Counted from the first letter of the stretch, positions 19,322-31,635 are shown. The stretch is 64,000 bases of DNA from Bolinopsis microptera (GCF_026151205.1 NC_087083.1:13886944-13950943), one strand, 5' to 3'. Numbers and translations: made by a program. The notes: generated by a model from the letters alone, not told the origin.

Positions 19322-20979
19322 CGGGTATATGGCCCCCAGAATATAGGTGGCCCCCAAAATATAGGTCATGTTAGTGGATACAGTTCTAACCAAGATAAGC
19401 GATACTAATGGGATCTGTTACTGCTAGGTTGGAGTAAAACATGTAACTAATGTTTCTGGATAAAAATTTTGGACCTACATGAGGTATTTTGGTATATTTG
19501 GTCATGACAGCGAAAGATTTAAACGATGTTGTCATTTTCTAGAGGGGTAAATATGGCGAAAAATTGTCATGACAAAAATCTGTCCAACACATGCCATTAA
19601 GACTACTGGTATGAGTATAAGTATTATTTTAAGCTATCTTTTCATCGAGACATCTGCAAACTGACAATTTGGAAAAAAGTTATGGCCACCACAATTTTAC
19701 GGGCCCCCAGAATATAGGTCTATACGACCCCCAGAATATAGGTTGGTCAAAAACCCTGAACATGCCCAAAACCATGCTTTGGGATGCTCTACTTGTAGCT
19801 ACTAGTCTCCTGAACCCACATATCAAGTTTTATCAAAATTGGATAAAAATTGGCCGAGTTATGGGATAAAAACAAAAACCATATGCCCATATTTGGGCAT
19901 ACGCACCAAATTTGATCGATTTTGGTCCATAAATTGGTCAAATATCAATATTTTTGAATGAAACCAACTTTATATGGAAGGTAAGCATATATTACACATT
20001 CTCTATGATTATCAGCTCAATATCTACCTAACTGTGGATTCTGTGTTCAAATAATCGCAAAAAATGAACAAAATCGCCCATATCTCAAACTGACTTCGCT
20101 CAAAACAATAGAACTCAATAGGGTTTCAATATTTTCACATGAAATTTTCAGAATCAACGTAGAATTGTCTCATGACCTTAAGTTTTGGGACAGAATTTTG
20201 AGTTAGGCCTTTAAAAAAATTTGGCGGCCAAAAATGTCTGATTTACAGTCATTGAGGTGCACATTGTATTGATACAGATAAAAACAGCCCCCCTCAATCA
20301 TATCTAGGGACACTCCTTCAATATTATTTAAGTATTTAGTTAAGATCCCTACTAAATGAGTGCATGAAAGCTTTTTAACTAGTAAAATTAAAGATTTTAC
20401 TCATTACGGGTATATGGCCCCCAGAATATAGGTTTTAAAAAAAAAATAGCGACCAAGATTCTGCATTTTCTCTGTCACCCTGAGCATTAAGGAATGTGGG
20501 GTAGTGATGAGAAACAGTTAAAGAACATATGCTGAAGAGATGGCATCATCAAAATGTATGAAGGTGGAGTATTTGAGGACGATTTTTGCATACCTATATT
20601 CTGGGGGCCGTAGTTTTTGATTTTTTGCTATTAAGTATACTCTAAACCATTTCAATTTAGTATCTGGAGCCATTGGCATCATCAATACAGTCTCAGCAAC
20701 ATATTCTGACTGCATATAACTGTCTGTGACAATTTTAGAACAACTTAGGAACAGATGTTTGGACCTATATTCTGGGGGCCCTGTTAAAAAATGGTATTTT
20801 TACAGGTACAGGTGAAAAAAAAGTACACTTAAAAACCTAATAATTATTTTCAACTACCCAAGAAACATTTAAAGGGTTATTATGTACATATTTACAGCCC
20901 TAAACATGCTTAGAAGTAGTTTTAACACCTGTTTCTAAGTGCTCAAAAAACGACCTATATTCTGGGGGCCATATACCCG
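19322..20979. mobile_element. TA-flanked MITE-like element with repeated end motif
   Basis: Both ends read CGGGTATATGGCCCCC inward and are flanked by TA (19320-19321 and 20980-20981), as in Tc1/mariner-type elements. The motif GGCCCCCAGAATATAGG recurs inside in both orientations: near 19348 (variant), 19700, 19730, 20416, 20597 and 20765. A second complete left end lies at 20407 preceded by TA, so 20407-20979 alone forms a 573-bp element. No transposase frame is visible. Confidence 0.8.
20407..20979. mobile_element. 573-bp inner MITE sharing the right end
   Basis: Left end CGGGTATATGGCCCCC preceded by TA at 20405-20406, right end as for the larger element. Either a complete MITE landed next to a partial one, or the outer copy lost its own right end. 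About the same length as the unrelated MITE at 26435. Confidence 0.65.
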
Positions 20980-21489
20980 TAACAAATATTAGATATTCTC
21001 CAAAAGTAAATAGTGAGGAATAAATGCAGCATCTATTGAGTTAATTGATCCAAATACAAGCATCTATAATCTATATTCTTTAGTATATTTACATATTTCT
21101 TGAAACATTTAAAAAAAAATATGAGCAATAACTGACTTGAGTGACTGAAATCAGTTAATAAATCAGTAGTAGTCAATAAAATCACTTTTACACAAAAGCT
21201 GTATGAAAGATACATTTTAGATCTTCATGAGTTGCTATCATCACTCATTTGAGGAATACATCATTTAATCAAATAATAAAAATAACAAATATAAGATACA
21301 ATAACAAATATAAGATAGAACATTTAATACTCAGCAGTGTATAATCTTAACATTATCTATTTGAGTGGCTAGAGATACTGAGGTGGGATCACGTGAACCT
21401 CTCTAATAACTTCTAGGCCACCCTGTATGTTGATTGTCAAAGATTTCGTTAACAACGAGGTAATGATCCTGAAAATATTATTAATATAG

Positions 21490-22255
21490 TTCCCTGCTTT
21501 GGAATGAACAGATAAAAGCATGTATTTCCAAGGCAAATCGTATGATTTGCTGGATTGTAAGGAATTTGATAATTAGAGAAAAATGTGTAATGATAGCCAT
21601 CTATAAAGCTTTGATAAGACCTCATCTAGAGTATTGTGTCCAATTGTGGAATCCAGTTGCGGCTCATGGAAGTTGGGGGACTGTTTTGGAGCTGGAGAGC
21701 GTCCAGAGGCGGTTTACCCGTCTGATTGATGAGGTGGGTACTCTTCCTTACAGCCGTAGACTGGAAATCCTTAATTTGACAACGCTGGCAGAGCGGCGAA
21801 TACGTGGGGACCTTATTGAAGCTTTTAAGGTTATTAATGGCTTGACTGATTATGGTTCAGACTTGTTCAGACCAAGCAGATCAGGTCTTAACGTCTTAAT
21901 CTGGTTTCATCCAATAGATGTAGTAAGAGTGTGACAAAGGTCAAGAATCTTCAGTGTTCTTTTCTTCCAGAGCGGGTTGTTCCTTATTGGAACAAACTCC
22001 CTTCGGAGGTGAAGAACTGCTTGACAGTTTTGAGTTTTAAAATTGGATTGGAAAGTTTTAAAAAGAATATGATTTCTAAATGTATTGTAAATGACTTTCA
22101 TTTTTGGAATGTTTCGAAAGAAGTTTTAACAAGAATTGAAGGTACCAGTTATATCAGTAATAAGGAAAAACACAATGATTATCTGTGGTTCCATCCTTAT
22201 GTAGCAAAGAAACGTTTTATAAATCTTTACTCCACTGGGAAGTATGAATAAATTA
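21490..22255 (+). mobile_element. CR1/L2-like LINE, 3' end of ORF2
   Basis: The first frame (to about 21900) encodes the conserved end of CR1-type reverse transcriptases: IYKALIRPHLEYCVQLWNP, then LESVQRRFTRLI, YSRRLEIL, LAERRIRGDLIEAFKVINGL. After a frameshift near 21900-21930 the next frame continues with ERVVPYWNKLPSEVKNCLTV, the usual LINE tail, and a stop at 22251. The element is 5'-truncated and broken, so it is inactive. CR1, L2 or a related clade cannot be separated from this part. Confidence 0.85.
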
Positions 22256-22389
22256 CATTTTGTAATGTTGTTTTTATTCATGATTAATATTTGATAAATT
22301 ATTACCTTTAAATTTGATGGAGAAATAGTTATTTTTCCATGTAGTGTGATAATACTTTGTAGACATTAGTGATGATGTTATGTCATAAT

Positions 22390-22640
22390 TTTTACTTTAC
22401 TTTACTTTACTTTACCCTCTTAGTTGTGCAATAGCTGGGCACTGTCCAAAAAATCTGAGATGGTCTTATCCTCACAGTCACACACATAGGCACTGGTGCT
22501 AGATTTGCAGATGGTGTGAAATTGTTAGTTTAGCCAAATGTCCAGTGATAAGTTACAGTGTAGTTCTGTATTTCTGTCTGTTATTACTGAGCGTAGTGTT
22601 TTTTGAAATGATGGTGGCATGTTTTTTAACCTGGTGTCAT
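22390..22640 (-). mobile_element. Decayed RNase H-type LINE 3' fragment with (GTAAA)n tail
   Basis: On the minus strand the text matches the RNase H LINE at 38870-41176 from the 'HTICKS...CPMC' region to FFGQCPAIAQL, with several stops. It ends in GTAAA repeats (TTTAC on the plus strand, 22390-22415). The same tail closes the SINE at 50.35 kb. Confidence 0.65.
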
Positions 22641-22799
22641 CTTGGTGGTCTAGGTTCATTTCATGTCTGGAATGCAATATCTAGAATTGTATATGCATGA
22701 TAAATAATCTTCACAGTTCTTTTCTTCCAGAGAGAGTTAGACCACATTTAGACTCAGCAGCCGTTGAAAAAAAACATGAATTAAAAGATAACTGGATTA

Positions 22800-23566
22800 C
22801 ATCTAAAACTAAGCAACTAAGTTTCTTGGAGTTGTTATTGACGAACAGCTTTCCTGGGGGCCTCATATAACAGCACTTAAACGAAAGTTAAACTATGCCT
22901 CTGCCACCTTAAATAGAATTAGGGACTCTGTACCAAAGGAACTCCATAAAGACCTCTACCACACATTATTTGAATCCCACCTTACATATTGTATCTCAGT
23001 TTGGGGTGATGCAGCACTCTTTAGGACAGCAAGTATCTGGCTGTCTCAGAAGCACTGTGTACGGGTCCTCTTTGGTGATAAAGAGGCATACCTACCTATT
23101 TAACAAGTTCCTTACATGTGCAAGAACAAGAGAGTTTGACAGCCAGGCACTTGACCATACATTCTTCCAACTAGAGCACTGTAAACCACTTTTCAAGCAA
23201 CAAAACATCCTGACTTTCAAAAATTTATATACATATCACACATTTATGGAAGTTTTAAAAATACTAAAACTAAGGTGCCCAGCATCACTGCAACAGCATT
23301 ATCAGTCATCTTCTAGAAAGGAAACCACTATCATTTCACAACTCCCATCTAATGACTTTATATCAAGATCCACCAAAATGTGGAACACAATTGCACCTAA
23401 ACTTAAGCTCTTTGACTACTCCTACAAGATTAGCCTTGCTAAAAGTCGCCTGAAAAAGGCACTTCTAAAGCTGCAACATGCTTATAATGATTCGGCATGG
23501 ACCACAAGCGATTATGACATAATGCAGCTGTCGTTTGAAAACAATCCCCTTCATCAAATTTAATCA
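22800..23566 (+). mobile_element. CR1/L2-like LINE fragment, second family
   Basis: Frames in succession read FLGVVIDEQLSWGPHI, then LYHTLFESHLTYCISVWG, and from about 23040 a long open frame with CARTREFDSQALDHTFF to a stop at 23563. It matches the C-terminal part of the LINE at 24880 in motif order (FLGV..DE.LSW, SH..YCIS.WG, C.R.RVLFG, WN.I). At least one frameshift near 23040; 5'-truncated. Confidence 0.8.
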
Positions 23567-24460
23567 AGTGATCTCGGCCCACAGGCTCCTCCTATTGAAC
23601 AATTTTGATTTTGGTAAATGTGTGCTGACTCCACCACCTATGTATTTAACCTAATATTTAGTGTATTACAGGTAGAAATCGACTTAGGTAGGTATTTTTC
23701 TCTTAGGTAGATATTAAGAATTTGGTTAATTTCTTAATTGTATGACTATTTCCATTACTAAGACGTTTTTAATATTTAATTTAGGAGGGTTTTTGAAATT
23801 TTTATAGGACTGGTTCACAGAGTGAACAGATTCCAGATTTATATATTTTTAAACTGATATTTAATAAATGATTAAAAGAACAAATTTTAAAGTTGCCATT
23901 AGATCCAAAAATACACCCATTATGCTCACTTAAAAACAACTCTAAATCAGTAGGCTGTCACTCTATTAATGCACCACACCGCTACCTCCACTGCACTAAT
24001 AGTTATACAATAAATTCTACAATCCTAATTTTGTATCGTGATGGAGACCGGTGTTCATACAAAACATTTACTAGGTTGCCGTTTGGTGTGAGCAATAGCG
24101 AACAGCACGCACACTCCTTTGCCCCGTCAACCTATATCTAATCTATTTAAAGAGTGACAACCATACTGCACATTGAATTAGGATTCCGTTAAATATCAAA
24201 TTGATTTATTGTAAACTTGTTTAATCTGTAATAAATGGCATAAAATTGAAATTTTTGTTTAACTGAAATTTTTGTTTAACTGACATTGGAACAAACTTCC
24301 TCCAGACGTCAAGAGCTCAGACACAGTTCTCAGTTTTTGCTAAGCTTCTGGACCCTGTTGATTGATTGCTTTTTAGCTCATATCTTTGAATCCCTGCCTC
24401 CATGAATGCAGGTGGCCTGCACCAGGAGGCTCCCAATACACACAATTAATTTTATGACTG
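23567..24460. other. No recognised gene; LINE 3' flank and AT-rich DNA
   Basis: Includes the probable 3' untranslated part of the preceding LINE. A short direct repeat 'aatttttgtttaactga' occurs near 24250-24285. Another LINE trace, 'tggaacaaacttcctccagacgtcaag' in meaning (WNKLPPDVKS), lies at 24287. Confidence 0.5.
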
Positions 24461-24462
24461 CT

Positions 24463-24868
24463 TCAGAATGAATTGTGCTTTCCAGCATTGTATGCACTAG
24501 AGTTTAACTTCGTTCGAGCTTTTTCTGATTCATCATTGATAGGGAGACCACATCTACACCTCCTAACACCCTTAACTAAACCTAAAATGTTTACTGAGTG
24601 AGTGGCCAGGGCTTTAGCAAAAGAGGGATTAGTAAGAACTATTGGCATGTATTTTGCTCCAAAACTGTTTCTGAATATTCCATGTTTGTGTAACACTGTT
24701 TCTCCTGCTTTTACTAGGATTCTATCAATCTCCTTGGAGGAATACATTTTTGAAGAACTCTTCTTATTCAATTTCTGAACAAATGTATCTAGCATTGTCC
24801 ATAATGCACCAGTTTTAATTGAGCCAAAAGAATCTAGAAGTGTCTCTTCTTCAGCTGTGAGGGTTTCT
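24463..24868 (-). CDS. Unrecognised open frame, cut by a LINE at its 5' side
   Basis: Open for about 135 codons on the minus strand from 24868 to a stop at 24463: LTAEEETLLDSFGSI at the start, then MLDTFVQKLNKK, IDRILVKAGETVLHKHG, and near the end RRCRCGLPI with a CRC pair. It has good codon texture and no internal stop. It ends abruptly upstream where the LINE begins (about 24869), so it is probably the 3' part of a gene or transposon ORF. I cannot name the family. Confidence 0.45.
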
Positions 24869-26101
24869 TGGGAAGTATTCTGTCTTGACCTAATTGAAAG
24901 CTATTTGTGTAACCGACAGCAGTATGTTGATTTCCAAAATACACACTCTGATCACTGCAAAATTGAATATGGGGTACCACAGGGATCAGTTCTAGGCCCT
25001 CTCCTCTTCTTACTCTACATTAATGACATTACCAACTCTAGCAAACTTGGACACTTCATACTGTTTGCAGATGACACGAACATATTTGTTGCTGGAAAAA
25101 CTGAACAAGAAGCTAATTTGAATGCTAATAAAGTACTTGAATCTGTAAATGACTATATGGAATCTAACTTGCTGCACATTAACCAAAGCAAATCGGTCTA
25201 CATGTTATTCAGACCTGGCCGGTACTCGTCCTGTGCACGTGCTCGTGAATATGGCTCTGAGAACTCACTCACGTTATCAGGCAACACGCTTACACGAGTA
25301 GATAAAGTGAGATTCCTTGGTGTTATCATAGACCATGAACTATCCTGGGAACCCCAACTAGATAACATAAAAAGTAAACTAACTACAAGTATAGCTATAA
25401 TTAAACGTATTATGAAGTTTATTCCAGAAACAGAGTACCATAAGCTGTATGACTCCTTATTCAAGTCTCATATGAGCTACTGTATCAGTAGCTGGGGTGG
25501 TGTCACACCTTATAGACTATCTAAACTGTTCTCCATCCAAAAAAGATGTGTACGCCTTCTATTTGGAAGCAAACCAAGCTTTGACCGGGCAGAGTATTAT
25601 GAAACATGTGCACGTGCAAGACCATACAGTGAACACATCGCAAAAAGGAGCTTTGCTTTGGAAAACACTAAGCCAATATTCAATACCGAGAAAATCATGT
25701 CAATCCACAACCTGTACACCCAACATATATCCACTGAACTGTTTAAAATCTTGAAACTGCATCAACCTATCTCTCTGACAAGTTTATTCCAAACAAGTTC
25801 CAGAGCATGTAGCCAAACTATGCGGGTCCCCCGACACAAACTTGAAATTTCTAAACACAATTTTGTCTTCAAAGGTACGACTATATGGAACAGTTTGGTT
25901 GATAAAATATTCGACAAATGCACTCCTAATGAAAACAATGTCATGGTCCCTGGCTCTAGTAAATTTTCCGACCTTTCCTCCCCCATCTCAATTATCAAGA
26001 GCCGTATCAAAAAGCTCTTACTTGAAACCCAGCAATTGACAACACCTGGGCGTGAAATTGAGTGGCTCCCCCTAAATAGCTGGGGCATTGAACCAGCTTA
26101 G
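24869..26101 (+). mobile_element. LINE with intact reverse transcriptase 3' half (CR1/L2-like)
   Basis: A single frame of about 410 codons holds the RT palm motifs YGVPQGSVLGPLLFLLYIND and FADDTNIF (catalytic aspartates). LLHINQSKSVYMLF follows, then FLGVIIDHELSW, SHMSYCISSWGG, CVRLLFG and the tail WNSLVDKIF. It stops at 26101, and sequence up to about 26270 is probably its 3' untranslated region. The endonuclease and the start of RT are missing, so it is a 5'-truncated copy. The open frame suggests a young insertion. Same family as the broken copy at 22800. Confidence 0.9.
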
Positions 26102-26434
26102 TCAATCAGCATCCCATCCCTTGCATACAATTAATTACAAAAGCGCTAATTATACCTGTTTCAAAAGCATCCTGTCTGGAAGTTCCCTGACTGCCGTGTG
26201 AATCTTAGGATCTATTTTTGGATCTATTTTTATATTGATATAATTTTTATATACCTATATATTCCTCGCATAATTTCCATGTCCGCCTGAACAAACCTGG
26301 CACCATCAAATCTTACTCTAGAAACCCCAGAACTCATCAAGCCTAGTCTGAATTCAAAACTAGTTGACCAGCTACGTACAGTTTCCTGGACAACTGGAAC
26401 CTTTTGGGCCATGCACAAGCCAATAGCATGTATG

Positions 26435-27009
26435 CTGCCCAAATTTGACAAAAGGAAGTATGTGACATTTTTGAAGATATGGAGTTTTATATACCGTTGA
26501 AAAGCTGGCAATAAGCTCTATCCCACTGGATAAGTGGCATTACATGAAAATGCTTCTATCATGTTGACCCAGGGAAGTATGTGACAGTTTTTAACCTGAA
26601 TATCCTGATACTTGCTGGTATCACAAAAGGAAGTATGTGCGCACATACTTCCTTTTGTAAAATTATTTTGCCCATTACTGTGTGTACATACTTCCTTTTT
26701 TGTTGGACATACTTCCTTTTTATGATATTTATTATATTGATCATTGTACTTACTTCCTTTTATGTATTAAAATACACAGGGTAAAATAACTGGATAAATT
26801 GTTTTAAAACGGTCGTTTTTGAGGAAAAATGGTCAAAGAAGAGGGAATGGATGAAGTCTCACAAGTTTTTCCTGACAATTTTGGATTAAAAAAACATTAT
26901 CCCAAGAAAACATTTCAACCTATAAGGTGAAAAAAAACGGCCATCACAAACTTGCCATTATCTCGAAAAGTCAAAAATGCACATACTTCCTTTTGTCAAA
27001 TTTGGGCAG
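26435..27009. mobile_element. 575-bp MITE with repeated GGAAGTATGT motif
   Basis: The ends are a 30-bp inverted repeat starting CTGCCCAAATTTGAC and continuing AAAAGGAAGTATGTG. The subterminal motif AAAAGGAAGTATGTGC recurs in both orientations near 26573, 26628-26660 (a perfect palindrome), 26685, 26705 and 26750. No coding capacity. The flanks are TATG and TAAG, so a clean target duplication is not visible. Confidence 0.8.
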
Positions 27010-27943
27010 TAAGGTCCTGCAGTGGGGTCTCCTTGTCCTAGGATCTGTGTTTTGATCCGTCTTTTCTTAAAATTTTCCATTTGTGTCACTTAGAATCACC
27101 TTTTAAAATGTTAATCGACACCACTGGTCCTAGTTAAATTTAGCCATAGCACGACTACTCGAACGTAACAGTTAAATAGGTGTGACATACTATTATATTC
27201 TTATAATTATATCATATGAATTGATTGCACTGCTAATAAATAAAATACTTTGTTTTACTAAATACTTTGTTTTACTACAATCCAAAACTAAGAATGATAT
27301 TAACAGATTTTATTTTAAATTTTCCAAAACAACAACCAGTCAAATAAATCGAATCGTTGAATACAGGTAAACCTTATATATTTAATATAAGAGAAACACC
27401 ATTTCCGGACGTGAGGACAGTTAGGACTCCTCCAACTACATAAAATTAATTCCTTCTGTAACATCTTCAATAAATGAAATAGATTTGTAGTGTTGTAATT
27501 AGTTTAAAACTGTATATGATACAAGAGAATCAGTAATTTACTAATGCATAGTATGAAACCGAAGAATTCTTTAAAATAAATTCAAGCAATATACACATAA
27601 TATCACAATGACACTAAAAGAACTAAAAGAACTGGAAAGAACTAAAAGAACTGGATTTTTCCAGGAAGCATCCCGTGCACAGAGCTTGGTCTACATATAT
27701 ATATTAAATTATTAACCATTCATTCTGTATGTGCACGAAAATTTATTTCAATCAATATAAAAATTTAATAAAAATCTGAGTAAATTTCATAAAAACCCTT
27801 TAAGTAGCAAAAGTAGCCAATTCCCTAAATTTATATTCAAGTCTGCTAGTGCTATTGGCATCGCAGTGTTCACTGCAGAAATTTCCCTAAAAGTTATTTT
27901 GCTTCTGAAATTTTGGCTCTAATAATTAATAAATGTGACATGT
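27010..27943. other. AT-rich stretch, nothing recognised
   Basis: Contains only short repeats such as 'aaaagaactg' near 27615-27655 and 'atactttgttttacta' twice at 27248-27275. Confidence 0.5.
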
Positions 27944-27952
27944 GATTTTAAG

Positions 27953-28343
27953 GGCTCTTACTAATTCGCTCGCCCAAAAATTTCACGTGACTTTGGTTTT
28001 TATGGTTTTGCAGCCGTACAAAACGGTTTTACATAAACCCTAAGGCCCAACCCTAACCCTAACCATAACCCCGAAGCCATTTATAACCCTTACCTAACCA
28101 CAACCATAACCCTAACCCGAGCCCTAAACAATCGAATTCATGTTTTACTAGCCTGTCACGTGACCAAAACAGTTTTTTGCACATAACTCTCCAGGGAAGT
28201 ATTTTTACCCTACGTCATGGGGGGTGATTCGGAATTAGCGTCCGCGTCCAAAAATACACCGATTTAGATCAATTTCATGCATACCCAAAGGGCCTTTTCA
28301 CAAGAATTTTCTTTAAATTTGGGCGAGCGATTTAGTAGGAGCG
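27953..28343. mobile_element. 391-bp MITE with 9-bp target duplication and CCCTAA-rich core
   Basis: Ends GGCTCTTACTAATTCGCTCG and, inverted, CGCTCCTACTAAATCGCTCG. The 9 bp GATTTTAAG flank it on both sides (27944-27952 and 28344-28352). The core contains about ten imperfect CCCTAA/CCATAA units and the block 'gtgattcggaattagcgtcc' shared with the elements at 28459, 29187 and 59146. Mutator-like elements make 9-bp duplications, but no transposase is present to confirm. Confidence 0.85.
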
Positions 28344-28458
28344 GATTTTAAGATAACGATTGAATAGACCCTGTGCGCGGCGCTTACAGCCGCATCTAAT
28401 GCATGATTTGTCAACAACAAACAATATGTGGCTTTGTGCGCGGCCCGGCGGGCTGTAT

Positions 28459-28960
28459 GGATGATGATTAATCACTCGACTGTCACGCGTGACTTTTTCA
28501 AGCCGTTCTATAGCTGGTTCTGAACGACTTTTCGAAACCCTAACCTTGATTCACGATGTCAATCCTTCGCAGCTCGGTGAGGCACAGTGGTGCATCTCGC
28601 CGATCTACCGAAGTGGTTGCGAGAAGCATTATTTGATGCGCGCGCGACCCAGTAGTGCATCGCGCTACAACCCTAACCCTCTAATCTGATCCCAACCCTA
28701 ACCCTAACCAAATCCTTAACAAAAACATATGCTGAAATCCTAACCCTAACGAGAAATTAGACTAACTTCCTTATACGGTCATATCACGTGATCGAGACAG
28801 TTTTTCGCCAATATCTCGTCAGGGGAGCATTTTAACCCTATGTCATAGGGGTGATTCGGAATCAGCGTCCGAAAATACATCGATTGAAGTTGGTTACAAC
28901 CATCGAGGGCCCTTTTAGAACAATCTCGAAGATCGACTGTAAAGTGATTTAGCACGCTCG
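28459..28960. mobile_element. 9-bp-TSD short element, copy A
   Basis: Starts GGATGATGATTAATCACT and ends AGTGATTTAGCACGCTCG, flanked by GGGCTGTAT on both sides (28450-28458 and 28961-28969). The ends show a weak inverted similarity (TTAATCACTCGACT against AAATCACTTTACAGTCGA). Telomere-like CCCTAA units lie near 28670-28750. An extra 100 bp near 28560-28670, absent from copy B, is an insertion or amplification. Confidence 0.85.
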
Positions 28961-29186
28961 GGGCTGTATATATGGTTGAAATTGCAAATTGAAATTTGAA
29001 TTTATCTACAAATATATAAACATAATATGTACTGATTGTTTTGTTGATCATTGTTAATGATCTGGCCCGGCGCGCTACTTCGTAGCACTTGTCATTTCGA
29101 GAAGAAAGCGGCGCGCGCAACTTCGAAGAAATTAAGACGAGTAACATCCGTCAAATTGTTTTGTGGTGAATAAAAATAATGTTTTT

Positions 29187-29568
29187 GGATGATGATTAAT
29201 CACTCTACACTCGACTGTCACGTGACTTTTTCAACCCAGCTTCTCTAGCTGGTCCTAAACGACTATTCGAAACCCTAACCCTCTAATCTGATCCCAACCC
29301 TAACCCTAACCCAATCCTTAACAAAAGCATATACTGAAACCCTAACCCTAACTAGATATTTGACTAACTTCCTTATACTATACGGTCATATCACGTGATC
29401 GAAACAGTTTTTGGCCAATATCTTGTCAGGGGAGCATTTTAACCCTATGTCATGGGGGGTGATTCGGAATCAGCGTCCGAAAATACATCGAATGTAGTTG
29501 GTTTCAACTGTCGGGGGCCCTTCTAGAACAATCTCGAAGATCGACTATAAAGTGATTTAGCACGCTCG
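29187..29568. mobile_element. 9-bp-TSD short element, copy B
   Basis: Same ends as copy A. Flanks AATGTTTTT and GTTGTTTTT agree at seven of nine bases. Contains the blocks 'ccctaaccctaaccc', 'ggtcatatcacgtgatcg', 'ggagcattttaaccctatg' and 'gattcggaatcagcgtccg' in the same order as copy A. Confidence 0.8.
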
Positions 29569-29689
29569 GTTGTTTTTCTTAAAATTTTGTTTTTCTTATT
29601 TTTACTGCATTATGAAACTAAATAATTAACTATATTTCCCAGCAACCCCTACCGACTGGTGTATATATCCAAAAGAAAAATAAATAGAA

Positions 29690-31380
29690 CCTTCCGGTTT
29701 TCAACAAAATTTCCGTCTCGTAAATTTAAAGTTAGCTCCCCAGGAGCCAAATTTGGGACAACTTAGATTCTGAATTACACCGAAAAGTTTGATTTTGGGC
29801 TAAATAAAAGATCACAGCTTTTAAACTTTGCAAAGCAATGTCGTTGTCATGACTACTTGGCTAAATGCAGCGTGCATCAAGGTAAACTTGACGTGACGCG
29901 CATATTCACGACCGACCTATGAATTATTATTATTCGTGCCAAAACATATAAATATATTTGATATTAAAAATAAACTATATAAAGCGTGTTTTATTTAAAC
30001 TTCAACATTTTTACTCACTCGTATTCGTAAGGAGTATTTCCTGATCTACTTGTGAGAATTAGAAGTAGAAGTTTCTTCGGTAGAATTCATACTCGCAGAC
30101 TCCATCTTTAACTAAAAAGTACAACTTTACAAGTAAAGCCAGTAACCACATAAATCAACAGTCGAAAGCGGAATATTTGTGGTTGATAAAGTAATGGTGT
30201 TAACAGGGAATAATAGAAACCTGTGGTCAATTGTTAAAATACGTGACTCATAAGTTCGGAAATACAGGAATGGGTGTTTTAAAACTTCGGACGAATCTGA
30301 ACTATACTATGGACAAGTTTAAGCGGATGGTCTACAAAACGAAAATTATGCTGACTGCTGACGGCATAAGTATGTGGCCCTACAGAACAAAGAAGAAAGT
30401 AGTATTAAGTATGATGTAGCATTTATAAATTCGGAAAACGTACTGTAACAATTTAAAGCAATGCGGAAGCTTTTTTATGCATTGACGTGCGACCAACATT
30501 GGTTGATCAGGCGTTGATCGCGCTTTGAAATAGTACACAAAGAAATGATTCTAGATTGAGCTCTGGAAATCTAATTTTTGAGTGGAGCTCTTGTGGAAGA
30601 GGTATTGCAAATTAAGGCTGCCTGGTATGTGAAACTGTGGAAGAGGCTGAAAAGTGAAAAGATTGCGGAGAACATTGGTCCTAGCTGTTTTATCAAAAAT
30701 TGTGTTGCGACTGTGCGCGGCGTTACTGCGCATTTACAAAATATTTGTGCAAATATGGCAAAATCATTGATCATACGTTGTCAATGATAAATCGCGTATA
30801 AGGTCTACTTAGTTCGACTGACGGTGGGGCGCCAAATTTGTGTGCTAGTTGCAGCGCAGCCACTGTGCGCGACGACAAACGTGCTGTTGAAAATCTATCA
30901 CCTCTAGCGAGCCCAGCAGGCGGTAAGGTTTTCTGGGAATACCCAATAAAAGTTAATGTTAATTGTAGCGCGATGCGCTACTGTGCCGCGCCGAGCTGCC
31001 ATGAATTGACATCGTCAATTAACCTCTAGCGAGCCCAGCATGCAGGCGGTAAGGTTTTCTGGGAATACCCAATAAAAGTTAATGCCCCAAAAAGTTTTAT
31101 TTTGGGACAAATATAAAATTGCAAATTTTACAATTTGTAAATTTTTTTGTTACGTGTGTGAAGTGGAACTTTCGAAAATAAAACAAACTCCAGTTTTCAA
31201 CAAAATATTCGTCTCGCAAATTAAAAGTTATAAGAGCATAATTTGAGACAACGTAGGTTTTGAGTTATCCCAAAAGTCTTCTTTCGGGCCAAATAAAAGC
31301 TTGCAACTATAACTTTGCGGATTCCCGTCTTTTTATCTTCCGAATTGTGTCACGACCACGTGCCATGCAGCGTGCTCAAT
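29690..31380. repeat. Dispersed repeat pair and 120-bp spaced duplication
   Basis: About 29690-29900 and 31155-31375 share 'ttttcaacaaaat', 'cgtctcg', 'gggacaac', 'gggctaaataaaag' and 'gcagcgtgc' in order, so they are diverged copies of one repeat. Between them, 'ctctagcgagcccagca' followed by 'ggcggtaaggttttctggg' and 'aataaaagttaatg' occurs twice (30900-30960 and 31022-31083). No gene was recognised in 29570-31380. Confidence 0.6.
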
Positions 31381-31635
31381 GGAATGTGGAATATGCCGAG
31401 CGTACTTAATTGTTAATGTTGCGCGCGAACTCAATCCGGCTGTTAAAAATACAATTTCTATCAGTATCTACCAAGCATGCCAGGCGGTAAGGTTTTTTGG
31501 GTTGGCCGCCGGCCGGCTTGAACATCGAAATGTGTTAACTGTTAAGCATGCAAGCAGTAAACTTAAGCGCTCGTGCAAGCATGAACTAGATGTGAAGACG
31601 CAATAACCTTTAATAACACACTCAGCCACGCCAGT

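Noticed and set aside
28020-29340. CCCTAA runs as a telomere or internal telomere scar
   Set aside because: The runs are short, imperfect and lie inside elements with their own ends and target duplications.
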